Positions 1 through 12,068 of a stretch of 64,000 nt of DNA are shown one piece after another; within the stretch, counting starts at the first letter, position 1, and each line of letters begins with the position of its first letter. The translations under genes and the position numbers were made by a program. The DNA is taken from positions 3,916,001 through 3,980,000 of the forward strand of contig JANCIK010000003.1 of the NCBI GenBank assembly GCA_028532985.1, read 5' to 3'. The notes under the pieces are model-generated. The model saw only the letters and a list, made by a program, of their open reading frames with translations. It searched no databases and was not told where the DNA came from. The DNA comes from Stropharia rugosoannulata. Its lineage: Eukaryota; Basidiomycota; Agaricomycetes; Agaricales; Strophariaceae.

Positions 1-3000
1 GCTTTGGCTACGCAATGATAGATCAAGACATTTATTAGTTCTGGAAGTACCGAACCTCACCTATCAAGCGGAGGGCATTTTTGTAGTAATCGTCTTCTAA
101 CCTGGTGGGTAGCAGGGGGCTTTGAGACAACTCTATCGCAGAAGGGCGCTTTTCCGGTTGATGTTGTAGTAGCCACGTAATAACTCAAGAAAAGTTATGT
201 CAGCATCGTGCGTCTGCAAAGAAAGATTATCAAACGTACTTTCTTTCTGCTTATGTCGCTGTTGGTCCCAGGTTGGTGGGAAAATGATGCTAGGTCTACG
301 TAAATCTTCAAGGACAGCTATACGCTCTGCTCCCGTATTGAATTTGAAGTTCATCTCGAAGAAGACGATCTTCAAGCGAACGAAACAGCGTTATTAGTGA
401 AGACGGTGGGTATCGAGAAATGGATTGATACATACACCGAGACTGTACATATCCGCCTTGGAATGGTCCCTGGGACCTCGTCCACGTCTTCGAGACTGAA
501 CTTCTGGGGCGATGTATAAACGTGTCCCCACCTCTTTAAAAGGGCATTAGAGTACATATAGATGGGGGAAAACAAACGGCGTACCAAGCGTCATATCAGC
601 CTCCATGATAACGGCGGGAGATGCAACGTCGGAAGGATCAACAGCAGCGAGACTCGAAGTGGCGAGACCGAAGTCACCAACTTTGCAGTCACCCTTCGCA
701 TCTGCAGAATAGTTGTAAAATAAGAAAGGCTTGATAAAAGAATCTATACGCACCGATGAAGATATTGGTTAGTTTGATGTCCCTGTGCAGGATGTTAAGC
801 GTTGACATATGCACGAGTGCGTCAACGATTTGCTGGAACAACCTCCAGGCTTCTTGTTCAGAGATGCCTTCATCCACCCGCTAAACATTAACGGCGAGTT
901 TAAAATTTAAGTAGATCTAGCTCATTTATACAAGCCTAGGACCACTCACCTCTCTCAACGTTTGTCTCTCTACGAATTCCATCTGAATATAAAGCGTCCT
1001 CGAGATAGGCGGATGGTATGGTACCTCCGGGGCATTCTTCATAAGTGCCCCTTGACCGTTATCCATACCAGGACCACCATGCTTGCCTTTTGTAAGCATG
1101 AGCCCGAGTGGTCCGCTCGCACTGCGCGATCGGCTGCGCGTGAACAGACTTGAAAATTCATCGCCGCCTTCATCACTGCTAGAGCTGTCCCCATCATCCC
1201 CTCCCTCCGGGGAGCTTGTCCGCGAAAAGTGGATACTTGGGAAGCTGCTCCGGGAGACGGAGACGTCATCAAAATCGCCAATGCTGAGCCGGAACGTGCC
1301 GTTCACGGGGAGGTGACGCTCGTTACTGTTTGCGCTGCCGCTCGCCCCACCATCGTCATCGTCATCTTCGTCGCTATCGCTATCTTCACCACCGCTGGAG
1401 TCGTCGGAACCATCGCCATTGTTCGTGCGATGTCGGATACGCTTTTTATGTGAGAGTGTCGGTACGGACGTCATCATCCCTTCCTCAATACTGCTATCCG
1501 ATTCGGACGCTGATACAGATGCAGATACAGATATTGACGGCTCGTACGTCTCAACCCATGTCGTATAGTAGCGCACGATATTGCGATGCGAGAGGCGGCT
1601 GAGGGCATTGACCTCGCGGAAAATCTTGGTATCACTTTGCATTGTCTTCAATCGAATTTTTTTCACTATACGACACGCGGTGAGCCATAGGCGGACACTA
1701 CAAAGTAGAAATTAATAAACAAATATACCGGCATATATCCTGGAGTCGATCTTATTCTTCGCTTTAACGACCGATCCAAACGCACCCCTCCCCTGTAGGC
1801 AACAAAGATGAACGATGAGTAAGTGTCCGTGTCCAATGACCAAACCCATACCAGAAGTTCGAGTTCTTCCCAGTCCTCTTTCCACCGACTTGTTTGCTTC
1901 CTCTGTTGCGTCATGCTCATTCCTAATCCCATTCTGAAGTAGTCACCGCCCTCGGGACTTCCAAAAGGCATATGGTGCATTGGGGTCTTTGGCTCGAGCG
2001 CTCCATTACCATTCCCGTAGTACCCATTCATCACTCGCCCGCCGAATGTCAATGCGCGTGAGGTGACTGGACTCGAGGATGGTGAATGGCTCGTGAACCC
2101 TTGCATTACTGGGTCTGCCAGGAGGGACTCGCATGTCATAGGAACCCTTTTCGGAGGTTCCAGCATTAGCATCGCATGGTTGGCAAGGGCAGAGGATATT
2201 ATCGCTTCAAGCGAGGAAATGAGCACATGTCTGCACTAACATATGCTAATAAAACTTACATGACCGTATCGCACTTGAGGGGTCAGGGAACCGTTCCGCT
2301 ACGTTCAGACCAAGGAGCATCTGCATCAGAACAACGCCCACGTCGTGAATATCGCGCAGTTTCGTATAAAGGAGTGTGGACTCGTTCTGTACGTCGCGTG
2401 AGACCCAGCCCTCGGGTAGCCAAAGTTCATCTCTATCAGCACCCCCGGGATTCCCAATACTGACTTGAAGCCCAAGGAAGGACCCCGATGAAGAAACAGA
2501 CGAGGAGAGCGGAGGTTCTTCTTCGGGAGCAAAGGGGTTGGAACGATGCAAGTCCAACAAGCGGGTATGGTACGTTGCGCGACAAAGTTTGATGCTCTTA
2601 GGTTGTCCCGGAGCGGAGACCAAACCAATGGAGCGAGTGCTTATGGCTTTGTGAACGAGGTTATTGTGATGCAACGAACTCAGAGCCTTCAGGATTTGTG
2701 CACAGTAGTCCTATTGACGTATAAAGATAAAGTAAGACGAATATATGAAGAACAATGACTCACTGTGGCGCGATCCTCTCTAAAGCACTCACATTCCTCC
2801 AAAACATCATGTAGCGTTAAAGTGGGAGCCTGTTCAATTACCACCATCAACCTAGGAGGATCGCTACCTCTGGGTAAGATAAGCTTGACACCAAAAACTG
2901 TCTGCAATTTAGGGTGTCGGGTGTTGATTAAGTGCTTTATTTCGGTCTCAAGTTGCGTGAGCTTCTTCCGGCCCTGAGTCGTCGTATAATAATGAGAAAC

Positions 3001-3976
3001 AAAAGTTATGGAATACATTTCCATGGGGGGAGTTGGCACATTAGACTCAATGACGGGTAAGGCAGTATACAGAGTGCCAAGAAAAGCTAGAAAGAGTCAA
3101 CACAAAGCACTGGCCGATATGCACTAACGCACCAGGTCGAGGTTGATATATTCTCACTGCATGGAACCGAATGCCATTATCAAGTCTCATCTCGTCAAAC
3201 GACTCGGCCATGCCGTCCTCGTCTTCTTCGTAGGCGTAGATATCAGGCACCTCTGTTGACTCCGAGTTGGCCCTGCGCCGCGATCGCTGCGCCTGTTCTT
3301 TCGCAGCATGGATTTCGTATTCAAGCGCCGCAGCCTCTCTCATCGCAATTTCTTGTTGTCTCTGCGCCTCTTCTTCCTCCAATCGCTGGCGTTCGCGCGC
3401 TTCCTCCACTGCGCGCTGATTCATTTGCACAGCTAGTGAGCCTTGTACTTCGACTGGCGGAATGATGTTGGTGCGCAGCCATTCTTGAGAGAATCCGACG
3501 ATCTGTCATGGGTCAGAGGAGAAGTTTGGTGCTTCGAGTATGACTCACGTCGAACACCATTTCGCTCCCTTTGTACTTCTGAGCTTCTACATTGATGGCG
3601 CGTAACAGGGTGTTTGCTTGCGCGTCGGTAACACCATTGTGAGGTTTGTCGATGGAAAATGTGGGGCAAGCTAATGCTGGGTATGTCTTTGGAAATCTGG
3701 AAGAATCAGGTCGGATACTTTGATACTGCTGCTCTACTCACTTAACATGCAAGTCGAAGGAGACCCTCGAGGCATGTTCCGGCTCAGGATGGACTACATG
3801 AACTATAAACTCATGTAGGCGGGCAGCACCCTGTCCTCTGGTTCAGCAAACGGCGTTCATTTCCATGGGAGACTGACCTTCCAAGCCTTGGGCGGGGGAC
3901 ACTCGATAAAGTCATCGCCGTAAATTGACTGCAACGCAGTTATCTCTTCCTGTTGCGCATATTCTGTGGAGTCCAT
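1..3976 (-). CDS. GCN2: GCN2-type eIF2-alpha kinase, 5' part of the gene (runs off left edge)
   Basis: This gene encodes the amino-acid-starvation kinase that phosphorylates eIF2-alpha when uncharged tRNA accumulates. The start at 3976 opens an RWD domain (MDSTEYAQQEEITALQSIYG), which binds Gcn1. A charged coiled-coil linker follows near 3430-3050. A pseudokinase domain follows near 3040-2250 (LHHNNLVHKA in place of a true catalytic HRD). The active kinase domain starts near 1900, with glycine loop GRGAFGSVVKAK, lysine in YAVKKIRLK, catalytic loop HRDIKLTNIF and DFG in VGDFGLATSS. A long Ser/Asp-rich insert in the N-lobe (about 1560-1150) is normal for eIF2-alpha kinases. The sequence ends shortly after the kinase domain (MNFKFNTGAERIAVLEDLR), so the HisRS-like and C-terminal domains lie beyond the window. 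Many short introns interrupt it. Domain order and motifs make the family clear. Confidence 0.93.
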
Positions 3977-4968
3977 GATCCTTATCTAGGATGAGGTGAA
4001 TGAGAGGTGAGGGCCCAATGGACCTCTGCAACTCAAGCCTTCATGGCTGTCGAACTAGTTGTGGTGGTTCAAGAAAGAGATCAACTTCAATTGCTTCCGC
4101 GATTCGGCGTTATCAAAGCGTGCCTTACAACGGTTCTATTATGTCACCGTTCATAACCTTCTTGTGTTTCTGACCTTTGTTGACTCTTGAGACTTGAATG
4201 GAGCCTAACAGACCTTGGAATCAAAGACCATTGAGGGAGAGAAGAAGGTTACTCGTTCATCATGCAGAAAACCACAGTTAAAATTCGGAAGGTAACTTCC
4301 ACAGGACATAGGAGCTCATAGGAGGTCCTATGACATCCCTTATCAACAATTATTTAAGGGACGACTGTGAAATACATAGAAATTTGCCAAGGAATGTCAG
4401 AGGGACCATTCTCTTTTGGAACCCTAAGTAGAACAGAGTATAACTGTACTTGAGTTTATGCAGTACTAATTGCCCCAAGATTCATTCCCTTTATGGTTGA
4501 AACTAAAACCTTTCGAAGAGCTTTCAATCCGTTGAATCTAAAAAAGCAGAACGTCGACCCCAAAATATCAAATCGAGCATTCTGGCGGTCTACTCAAAGA
4601 ATAAGTAAACCCAAATCGGGATCGGGAGATGTGACTCGCCGCTCGACGGTACTTAAAGTTACAGTAAGAGTGGTCTCCCAGAGTAGCATATTGACATGCA
4701 AAGGTAAAACTCTAGTAGGACTAAACTGATTAATCAGACATAATGGGATTCGGAAACTGTAGAGAGTGACCGTATACCACATTGCCAATGGCGTTTACGC
4801 ATGAGAAAAAAATAGGATATCATATAGGACGTGAATAGGACCCAGACTTAAAAAGTTGGGTCTCAGAAGCTAAAGGCTGGAAAGTGGAATAATTGCTACT
4901 TACTGAGCCTTAATAGTTATATACGGTATAGAACAATATTTTTTGGTTGTCTGTCTGGTAGGACAACC
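3977..4968. other. Intergenic region between GCN2 and tRNA-Asp
   Basis: No convincing coding sequence was found. The reading frames here are short and lack signal peptides or recognisable motifs. The part next to 3976 must hold the GCN2 promoter. Confidence 0.6.
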
Positions 4969-4977
4969 AAAAATATT
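4935..4977. repeat. Near-perfect 16-bp stem hairpin beside tRNA-Asp
   Basis: The left arm ends in GGTTGTC and the right arm begins GACAACC. The stem continues into an A/T run (AATATTTTT paired with AAAAATATT) with one extra T, around a 10-nt loop. It lies just 3' of the tRNA-Asp gene and its right arm contains the putative Pol III terminator. Confidence 0.6.
4969..4973 (-). terminator. Pol III terminator of tRNA-Asp
   Basis: On the minus strand there is a run of five T residues 13 nt after the tRNA 3' end, the usual Pol III stop signal. Confidence 0.6.
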
Positions 4978-4986
4978 TTAGAATTC

Positions 4987-5068
4987 TCTCTGTCTGGGAG
5001 TCGAACCCAGCTTTCGCGCGCACCAAATAAATGACAGGCGCGTGTACTAACCGATATACTAACAGAGA
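4987..5068 (-). tRNA. tRNA-Asp (anticodon GTC) with a short intron
   Basis: The minus strand folds as a tRNA. The acceptor stem is TCTCTGT with ACAGAGA. The D-arm contains TAGTATATCGGTTAGTA (A box). The anticodon stem CGCGC leads into loop CTGTCA, giving anticodon GTC at 5035-5033. The T-arm is CTGGGTTCGACTCCCAG (B box). Between the anticodon and the 3' strand of its stem are about 9-11 extra bases (TTTATTTGG...), read as an intron at the standard position after base 37. The total is 82 nt including the intron. The exact intron ends are ambiguous because the stem is a GCGCGC repeat. Confidence 0.9.
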
Positions 5069-5159
5069 CATGTTAAATCTACTATATTTGGTTACTGAAC
5101 CTGTTAACTGATCCGACCGATTTCCCATTTTTTCTTTTTTTGCATATCACGCTTAACTT

Positions 5160-6323
5160 ATGCTCCCACCCACCACCCGTCTTCCGCCTATCAAGCATAT
5201 ATCCTCTTCCTCACTTGCCGTTCTTGACGATGCTATTCGGTATCTAACTACTATATACCGACCGCCTGTGCGTGGCACGCGTCGTCGACGTGATTCTTCC
5301 TCTACCATTACTCCACTGGCACAAGGACACTTCAGCATTGATAATTTGCGCAGTGACTCATTCGAGCGGACGTACTCTATCAAATGGCTAACAGCCCTCA
5401 TATCTGCCTTTGGGGAGTATAACGATGAAAACGAAGACAAAATCATGCGGGTGGTAGATGCTGCTGCCGCTCTCCTTGCTGCGTGTTCAGGGACCGCTGG
5501 GGCAGGAGTGCTAACGCGCACACTAGCTTTCCCTACACCAAACGGTCAGAACCTATGTATCTCGCTGACCGACGCGCCCCTCGACAACAGTGACTACGGC
5601 AGCGTTGGAGCACAGACATGGGGAGGGGCCTGTGTCCTTTCGGAGATGATTGCAGAGAACCCGGATACCTTTTCCCTCGGTCTGGGTTCTAGTCATGGTC
5701 CATCAGGTGGGAGGCCACTCCGTTTTCTGGAACTAGGTGCAGGGACAGGGCTTGTTAGTCTAGTGCTTGCCTTTCTTGCTGTACGGACATCAAATCCTGC
5801 GCATATAGTCGCAACAGACTATTACCCATCAGTGCTAGGCAACCTGGAACGGAACGTGCTTGCTAATTTTCCCTCTTACTCCTCGATGTTAACCACTGTG
5901 CCCCTCGACTGGTCCGTCTTCCCATCTACGAACGAAAAGGAACGGCATCCTGAACTGCAAGCTCCATTCGATACTGTTTTTGGAGCGGACATCATCTACG
6001 AGGTATCTCATGCGAAGTGGATACGCAACTGCCTTGCACTGCTTCTACAGAGACCGTCTACATCTAACGTTCAACATGACGCAGCAAATATGGATAGGGA
6101 ACCCACTTTCCACCTCGTTATTCCGCTGCGAGCTACGCACACAGTCGAGTCGCGCACCATCGAGCAGGTTTTCCCCCGCGGTACTACTTCGCCCATTGTT
6201 CACAATGAAGGCTTGCAACTCGTTATTAAAGAATGCCAGACCATTATATGCGACACAGATTCGCAAAGGGAGGAAGTCGAGTATGTATACTACCGGATTG
6301 GATGGGGCCTCAAGACCCACTAG
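5160..6323 (+). CDS. Protein lysine methyltransferase-like (Methyltransf_16 family)
   Basis: A single exon encodes 387 residues. The SAM-binding motif I is FLELGAGTGLVSLVLAFL near residue 180. The acidic residue that holds the ribose is in IVATDYYPSVL. A later motif DTVFGADIIYEVSHAKW resembles the DxxY-type segment of METTL21/EFM proteins. This family of seven-beta-strand enzymes methylates lysines on proteins such as elongation factors and chaperones. The substrate cannot be inferred here. The N-terminal 110 residues are a poorly conserved extension. The ATG lies only 91 bp from the tRNA-Asp 5' end on the opposite strand, so the promoter must be very compact. Confidence 0.85.
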   Translation: MLPPTTRLPPIKHISSSSLAVLDDAIRYLTTIYRPPVRGTRRRRDSSSTITPLAQGHFSIDNLRSDSFERTYSIKWLTALISAFGEYNDENEDKIMRVVDAAAALLAACSGTAGAGVLTRTLAFPTPNGQNLCISLTDAPLDNSDYGSVGAQTWGGACVLSEMIAENPDTFSLGLGSSHGPSGGRPLRFLELGAGTGLVSLVLAFLAVRTSNPAHIVATDYYPSVLGNLERNVLANFPSYSSMLTTVPLDWSVFPSTNEKERHPELQAPFDTVFGADIIYEVSHAKWIRNCLALLLQRPSTSNVQHDAANMDREPTFHLVIPLRATHTVESRTIEQVFPRGTTSPIVHNEGLQLVIKECQTIICDTDSQREEVEYVYYRIGWGLKTH

Positions 6324-7577
6324 AAATTGAAGTTATGTGATTCCGTATGCATAATCAAAACATAAACAACGATCTCATCCACGTCCTTTCACTTCAATCT
6401 CTTGCACTGAGCGAAGATCAATATTCAATCCCCATTGCTTCAACGGCTCAAAGATTGGGCATAGACCGGGCTTTTTGCTATAGCAGAGGCAGGTAGAGGG
6501 ACATCCTTATTCACCGGGTGGTTTTCGGGTTTAAGAAATAACGAGATACATACATATCGGAAGCCTCATTGAAAAGCGGGTCCAAGTGTACATCAGTAGG
6601 TGTCTGCCACAAAAACGAGTTGCTTAACGATATCTCATCAGTGGCAGCTTGTCCGATGATGCGGCGCGATTGCGATTTATCGGCCTACCAAGAAGCAAGT
6701 TTTGCAATAAGTAAACGTCCAACATGCTTCGACTTCTTCATATATTGCGCAAAGATGCAGATTCGCAGCGTCAAGCACGCGTACAACAGTACTGATAGCC
6801 TACATATGGTCCATAGGCTATAAGTGACTATTATGGTCCGACGTCATCGCATGTCATGAATCCGGACCGCTATTGAAGCCGTGGCCGATACTTTCGAATT
6901 CGCACAGTGGTACCGCACATTACGAACGAGCTATTTCACACTCTGCGACATGGACGGGTGGCTTCCTTGCCTCAAAGATGTATACAATAGCAATCAACAG
7001 GGCTCTTGGAGCGGCATTACATTTGACCGAACGTGATGCAATAACAAGGTGGCACTTGGCTCTATCGACTCGATAGCAGGGGTGAGCTCATGTGCATTTT
7101 CGCTACATAGTTAGACGGTGTGTACTTTGAAGCTTCAGTACAGTCACTTCTACCTCTAAAGCTCTGATTTCCATTAGAGTTCTGAGACTGAACCAGGCAT
7201 GCGAATTATGTCTGGACGACAGCTGTCGATTAGCCACTTAATAGTACTCAGCGCATTGACGTGCAGCATTAACACTGGGGTATGCAAGTGTAATACCTGC
7301 CTCGCTCTACACCTAAGCCAGCGAAGCATCGGTAGTGCGTAGCGTACGGACGCGGGTACCCATACTAAGTTTGGACGACAGCGACATCAATACTCCAGCC
7401 GAGGTGCGTTGTGCTATTTTTAATGCAGCGAAGACACCGAAGATGCAGATAGTAGGCGAAATAACGTATTTTCGACTTGCTCGCGACTAATGCAACGTTA
7501 GTTATACAGATAACTGGCTCAAGGTATAAATACTGCGATGCTTAGGCCCCGTCCTACATCCAAAACTACTATCGAAC
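6324..7577. other. Intergenic region upstream of the first ATR gene
   Basis: No supported gene. Small frames near 6569-6823 and 6873-7076 show no motif, signal peptide or coding-like composition. The proximal 200 bp should contain the promoter of the ATR gene starting at 7578. Confidence 0.55.
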
Positions 7578-10500
7578 ATGAGTACTACTTCGAGCATTCC
7601 TGTGCCACCTCTTACACAAGCTTTACACTCCGCGACCTTCGTACGGCCACCCATCAATGACTCTTTAACGTTTCCAGAGTTGTTTGACTGGCATTTAGAG
7701 CACTCGCCAGACCACCCTTTGTTCGTGTTCTCAGATGATGGGAAGATGACGACGGTACACTGGGGAGAAGCTGTGAAGGCCATCCACAATGGCGTTCGAT
7801 ATTTACGGCGCGCATTTGGTTGGAAGACAAACACAACGAATCAACAAGTCGTTGGAATTCTTGCTGCGTCAGGTATGGTATCTTCGCTCTCAGAAAATCA
7901 ATATTTGCTTACCATTTTGATCAGATTCTTTAACCTATTTCACCGCGATGATGGCAGTGTTACGTGCTGGATATATTGCCTTTCCTATCTCCCCCCGCAA
8001 TTCTTCCATAGCTATTGCCCACTTGATCGATGCCGCAAAGATACAGCACGTCCTTTTTGGGAAGGAACAGGCCACGGTGGAGTTGGCTAATATCTCTCTA
8101 GATGCGTGGAAGAGCAATCATCCCAATGAAACCATGATCCCTAGCTTGGTTACTATTCCCGAGGTCGGAGAGCTGTTTTCTATGATGGGCAATCAGAGTA
8201 CTCCGCCTGAGTTTGAGAGAAGGGGTCTCGACGAAGTCGCATTTTACCTTCACTCCTCAGGTATGTTTGATCTCGTGAAATACAGAAGACGAGGCTAACA
8301 CCACCTCTCCAGGTTCGACAGCATTTCCCAAGTTGATTCCGCATACCCACCGACGTCTCCTTGAATATTCTGTATACCCATACTACGGCGATGTCGACCT
8401 GACTGGCAAAGTTCTATCCATCCACTCGGCACCGTTATACCATTTAATTGGGTCGTTCCAATGCATCGTAGCAGTACGTCGCTCTCTTGAGAAGGGATTA
8501 ATTGACTTAACGCATATAACAATTCAGCCTGCGTGTGGAGTTGTGCTCAGTATATATCCACCGAAGGGCCCTGCGCAGATACCAAATCCAGAAACAATGA
8601 TTGAGAACGCACAAGCTACGGAATGTGACTATATTGTTTGTGTTCCGTCAGTGCTTGAAGCGTGGCATAAGAGTCCCGAGTACGTCGAATGGCTTTCGAC
8701 TCGCAGTGGTGTCGTGAGTTGCCCCTAATTGTACATTATGAACTGTATGGTTTCTTACATTTGCGCACTTTCTTCCTAGTTCTTTGGAGGCGGTCCTCTG
8801 AACCAATCCGTCGGAGATCACCTAGTATCTCAAGGGGTCCACGTTTTCAACTTATATGGACTGTAAGCCATGGAATCTTCTGCTTTAATCTGAATAATAA
8901 CTTATTATTTGCAGCACCGAAGTCGGGCCTGTTACACCGTTCATTAGAGGCAAGTTTCTGACATGTCTATATCCAATTACCCTAAGCTGAGACGACGGTA
9001 TAGCACAATCGGACAGCGATTGGGAATATATTCGGTTCGCAGGCGGGGCAGCCACTCCAGAGATGGTTAAATACGATGACCAGAGATATGAGCTGATTCT
9101 GGTGGTAGGCTTATATTTCTGCCTCCCGTTGGCCTCAATTAAATCTTGGTTAATAGGGAAACGAGCGTAGTCATACGTGTGTAAACAATATGAAATTCAA
9201 AGGACAGGATGCCTATGGCACAAACGACCTCTTCATCCCACACCCAAGTAAGCCAGGCTACTGGAAAATATTTGGGAGAGCGGACGATCAGATAATGCAC
9301 AGCAGTGGTGAAAAGGCATGTTTTTTCCCGTCGTTTTAAGGTAAACCATGAATTTCTAACTAATCTCACGTATGTAATTAGACAAACCCTGGGCCACTAG
9401 GTTCGTAAAAACATGGACCCATAGTACTTTAGCGAAACTGAACGCTTTCTGCAGAGGCTATTCTTAACCAGGACCCATGTGTGCAATCATCAATTATGTT
9501 TGGTCGTGGGAAATTCCAAGCGGGCGTGATTATCGACCCGAAGTCTGCCTTCAAATGCGATCCTGCCGACGAACAAGCCCTGCAAGACTTCAGGAATAAG
9601 ATATGGTAAGTGTAAGCTTTGTATAGGAATGTAAGTTTACTAAAAGCTATGTAGGCCATCCATACAGAAGATGAACGCGTACGCGCCGCAGCACTCGCGA
9701 CTTTTCAAGGAAATGGTCCTCGTCGCGAAACCAAGCAAACCTTTCACTTACACAGCTAAGAATACTCCACGTCGGGCAGCCATTGTGAACTTGTATAGCG
9801 AGGAGATAGAGGCTGTCTACGACGCGGTTGAGGCGACGACGCAGACAAACATACAACTTCCCGAGCAGTGGAATATGAACTCTGCGGCCAACTTCGTAAG
9901 GAAGATCGTGGGGAATGTGATAGTCCATAAAGTTAAGGACGACGACGACCTTTTCCAGCACGGGTGTGATAGGTATGGTCTTTCCAATAAATTCAGTCAT
10001 GCGAGACTTACACAAACCTTTCCAGCCTTCAAGCAACGTGGATCCGGAACGCACTCTCTCGTGCTTTGCGTGAAAGTGTGAAGGCCGAAACACGGGGTAA
10101 TACAGACAACTTCGTCTACGACTACCCTACCATCCACAAACTCTCCGCATTCCTCCTTTCTAACGTGACGGGTAATGGCCTTGCCAACACCGGCGTTCTG
10201 GATAGACAACAGGAGATGGAACAAATGGTCGCCAAGTACTCAGCCACCTTCCCAACGCACCACTCACGGGGAGTGAGCACACCGGCACGTAACAGGGTCA
10301 TACTAACCGGATCTACGGGAGGCCTTGGAGCCTTCATCCTCTACAGTCTTGTACGCGACGATAAGGTCGAACGTGTCTACTGTATCAACCGCCCGTCGAG
10401 CTCTGCCTCCAACAGCATGGTGGAACGCCAACGACACTCCTTTGCCGATAAGGGTCTTCCATTGAAAGATTTAGAATCTGAAAAGATAGTCTTGCTCGGA

Positions 10501-11572
10501 GCTCAGTTAGCGGAGGAGACGTGGGGTCTTGACAAGACCGTTTACGATGAGGTGCGTTCTAAATCCCTACTCTAATATGCGCAAGCTTATGCGGCACTCC
10601 TAGATGCTCAATTCTGTTACACATATCATACACAATGGTAGGTTGAATTCTGTTTCGTAATCTGGTCAACTGATCTAATCCATGTTGTAGCTTGGCCGGT
10701 CGATTTCAACCTCTCCCTTGCCTCGTTTGAAACGAATGTCAAGGGACTTCGGAACCTTATCGATTTCTCTCTCACATCTCCCTTTAACAAACCCCCAACT
10801 ATCGTTTACACCAGTAGCATTGGCGTCTTCCAAAATCTTTCGATCCCCACCACGTCTCAGCTTGAAGTACCAATTTCAGCAGCAGTGTCTGCCAGTAATG
10901 GGTATAATGAATCGAAGTGGGTATCGGAGCAGGTGCTAGCCGCTGCATCGTCTTCGACGTCCCTTAAGGTAGTCAACGTGCGCGTGGGCCAGGTATCTGG
11001 GGGACCCAACGGCTTTTGGGACACTAAACAATGGCTCCCCGCCATCGCAGAGAGTGCTAAACATGTTGGCTGTCTCCCTGACACAGGGAAGGTACGTGAT
11101 CCGTGAACACTGCATTCTCGTAGTCTAGTGCTCACTAGAACTCTGGATATAGAGCGTTTCGTTCATCCCCGCTCATGTTGCGGCTCACGCCCTGATTGAT
11201 TTCTTGGACGCGCCCGACTCGGCCATTGTTCACCTTACCCACCCTAAATCGACGCCATGGACTATTCTCGGGGCGGCCCTGTCCTCTGAGCTTGGGGTAC
11301 CTCTCGTCCCCTATAGCGAATGGCTCGCCAAGCTCGAAGCTGCGGCGAGGACGGCCACGGGGGGAATAGCTGCTCTGCGCTTATTGGGCTTCTACAAGCA
11401 TATAGGGAAGCAGAGTGACGCGGATCCCACTTGCCCGGAGGCCTTTGGACTCCCCCATCTTGATACTTCTCGGGCAGTATCTCTCTCCCGCTCTCTTGCG
11501 GCCGCGGAGCCACTGGCAGAACAACACGCTCGGGCCTGGGTCGCGTATTGGAAAGCGGTGCGATTCATCTAG
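7578..11572 (+). CDS. Adenylate-forming reductase (A-T-R, NRPS-like), copy 1
   Basis: This is an NRPS-like enzyme without a condensation domain, roughly 1,050 residues. It should activate a carboxylic or amino acid as an adenylate, load it on a carrier arm and release it reductively as an aldehyde or alcohol. Adenylation motifs are LHSSGSTAFPK (A3), LYGLTEVGP (A5) and FGRADDQIMHSSGEK (A8). The thiolation domain has DDDDLFQHGCDSLQATW; the phosphopantetheine serine codon is split by an intron near 9972-10024. The reductase domain has the NADP motif VILTGSTGGLGAF and the catalytic pair in NGYNESKW. There are about ten introns. One, starting at 8950, appears to use a GC donor (AG|GCAAGT) where copy 2 has GT. 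The same-strand paralogue starts at 17597. The substrate is unknown. Confidence 0.9.
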
Positions 11573-11817
11573 ACAGTGTATCAAAAAGTTCACATTGCTC
11601 TTATATATCGTTTTAATCTCAGTACAATCATATAGAATATATCTCCGCCCTTTAGTATTACAACTAGTGACTATATTTGCTCTTAGTTCGAAGATCCCAT
11701 AAACGCTAGAAGATGCCACTGTTATTAACCGTTCACATTAATGGAAAACCCATAGTACCTACCGAGCTGAATATGAATGTTGATTTGTTGATTTAAGGCG
11801 AGCTTGTTTGACTCTGC

Positions 11818-12068
11818 TTAACAGCAGAATAGTTGTCCACCCGCAGCTATGGCAAAATTTAGTCTCAGAAGTCGCAATGTCAGAAGATGAGAGACATACA
11901 CGCGCAACAAGGGCATGTACAGGAAGCACCAGTGGTGCTAGCTGCAGCCCTCGCCTCTAACACGTTCGACGGCGAACGGGGTAGAGTCGGTGAACCAAGA
12001 ACATTGACAGCAGCAGAAACTCCTGCTACAGCGGCCAAGCAGGCAATGACAACAGAGTGAAAGCGCAT
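11818..12068 (-). CDS. Very small secreted cysteine-rich peptide (about 65 aa)
   Basis: The start at 12068 gives a clear signal peptide (MRFHSVVIACLAAVAGVSA). I read two exons, 12068-11900 and 11846-11818, with a 53-nt intron (donor GTATGT, acceptor CCATAG). The spliced product is about 65 residues and ends CTCPCCASAGGQLFCC, giving six cysteines after the signal peptide, two of them as a terminal CC. Without splicing the frame would end in a less regular tail (CACMSLIF). Intron length and splice sites are normal for basidiomycetes. I do not recognise the family. The role could be effector-like, structural or surface-active; only secretion is supported. It lies 246 bp from the 3' end of ATR copy 1, convergent with it. 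Confidence 0.6.

Noticed and set aside
11880..12068. Small peptide considered as a mating pheromone precursor
   Set aside because: It has a signal peptide and no C-terminal CaaX box; basidiomycete pheromone precursors show the opposite.
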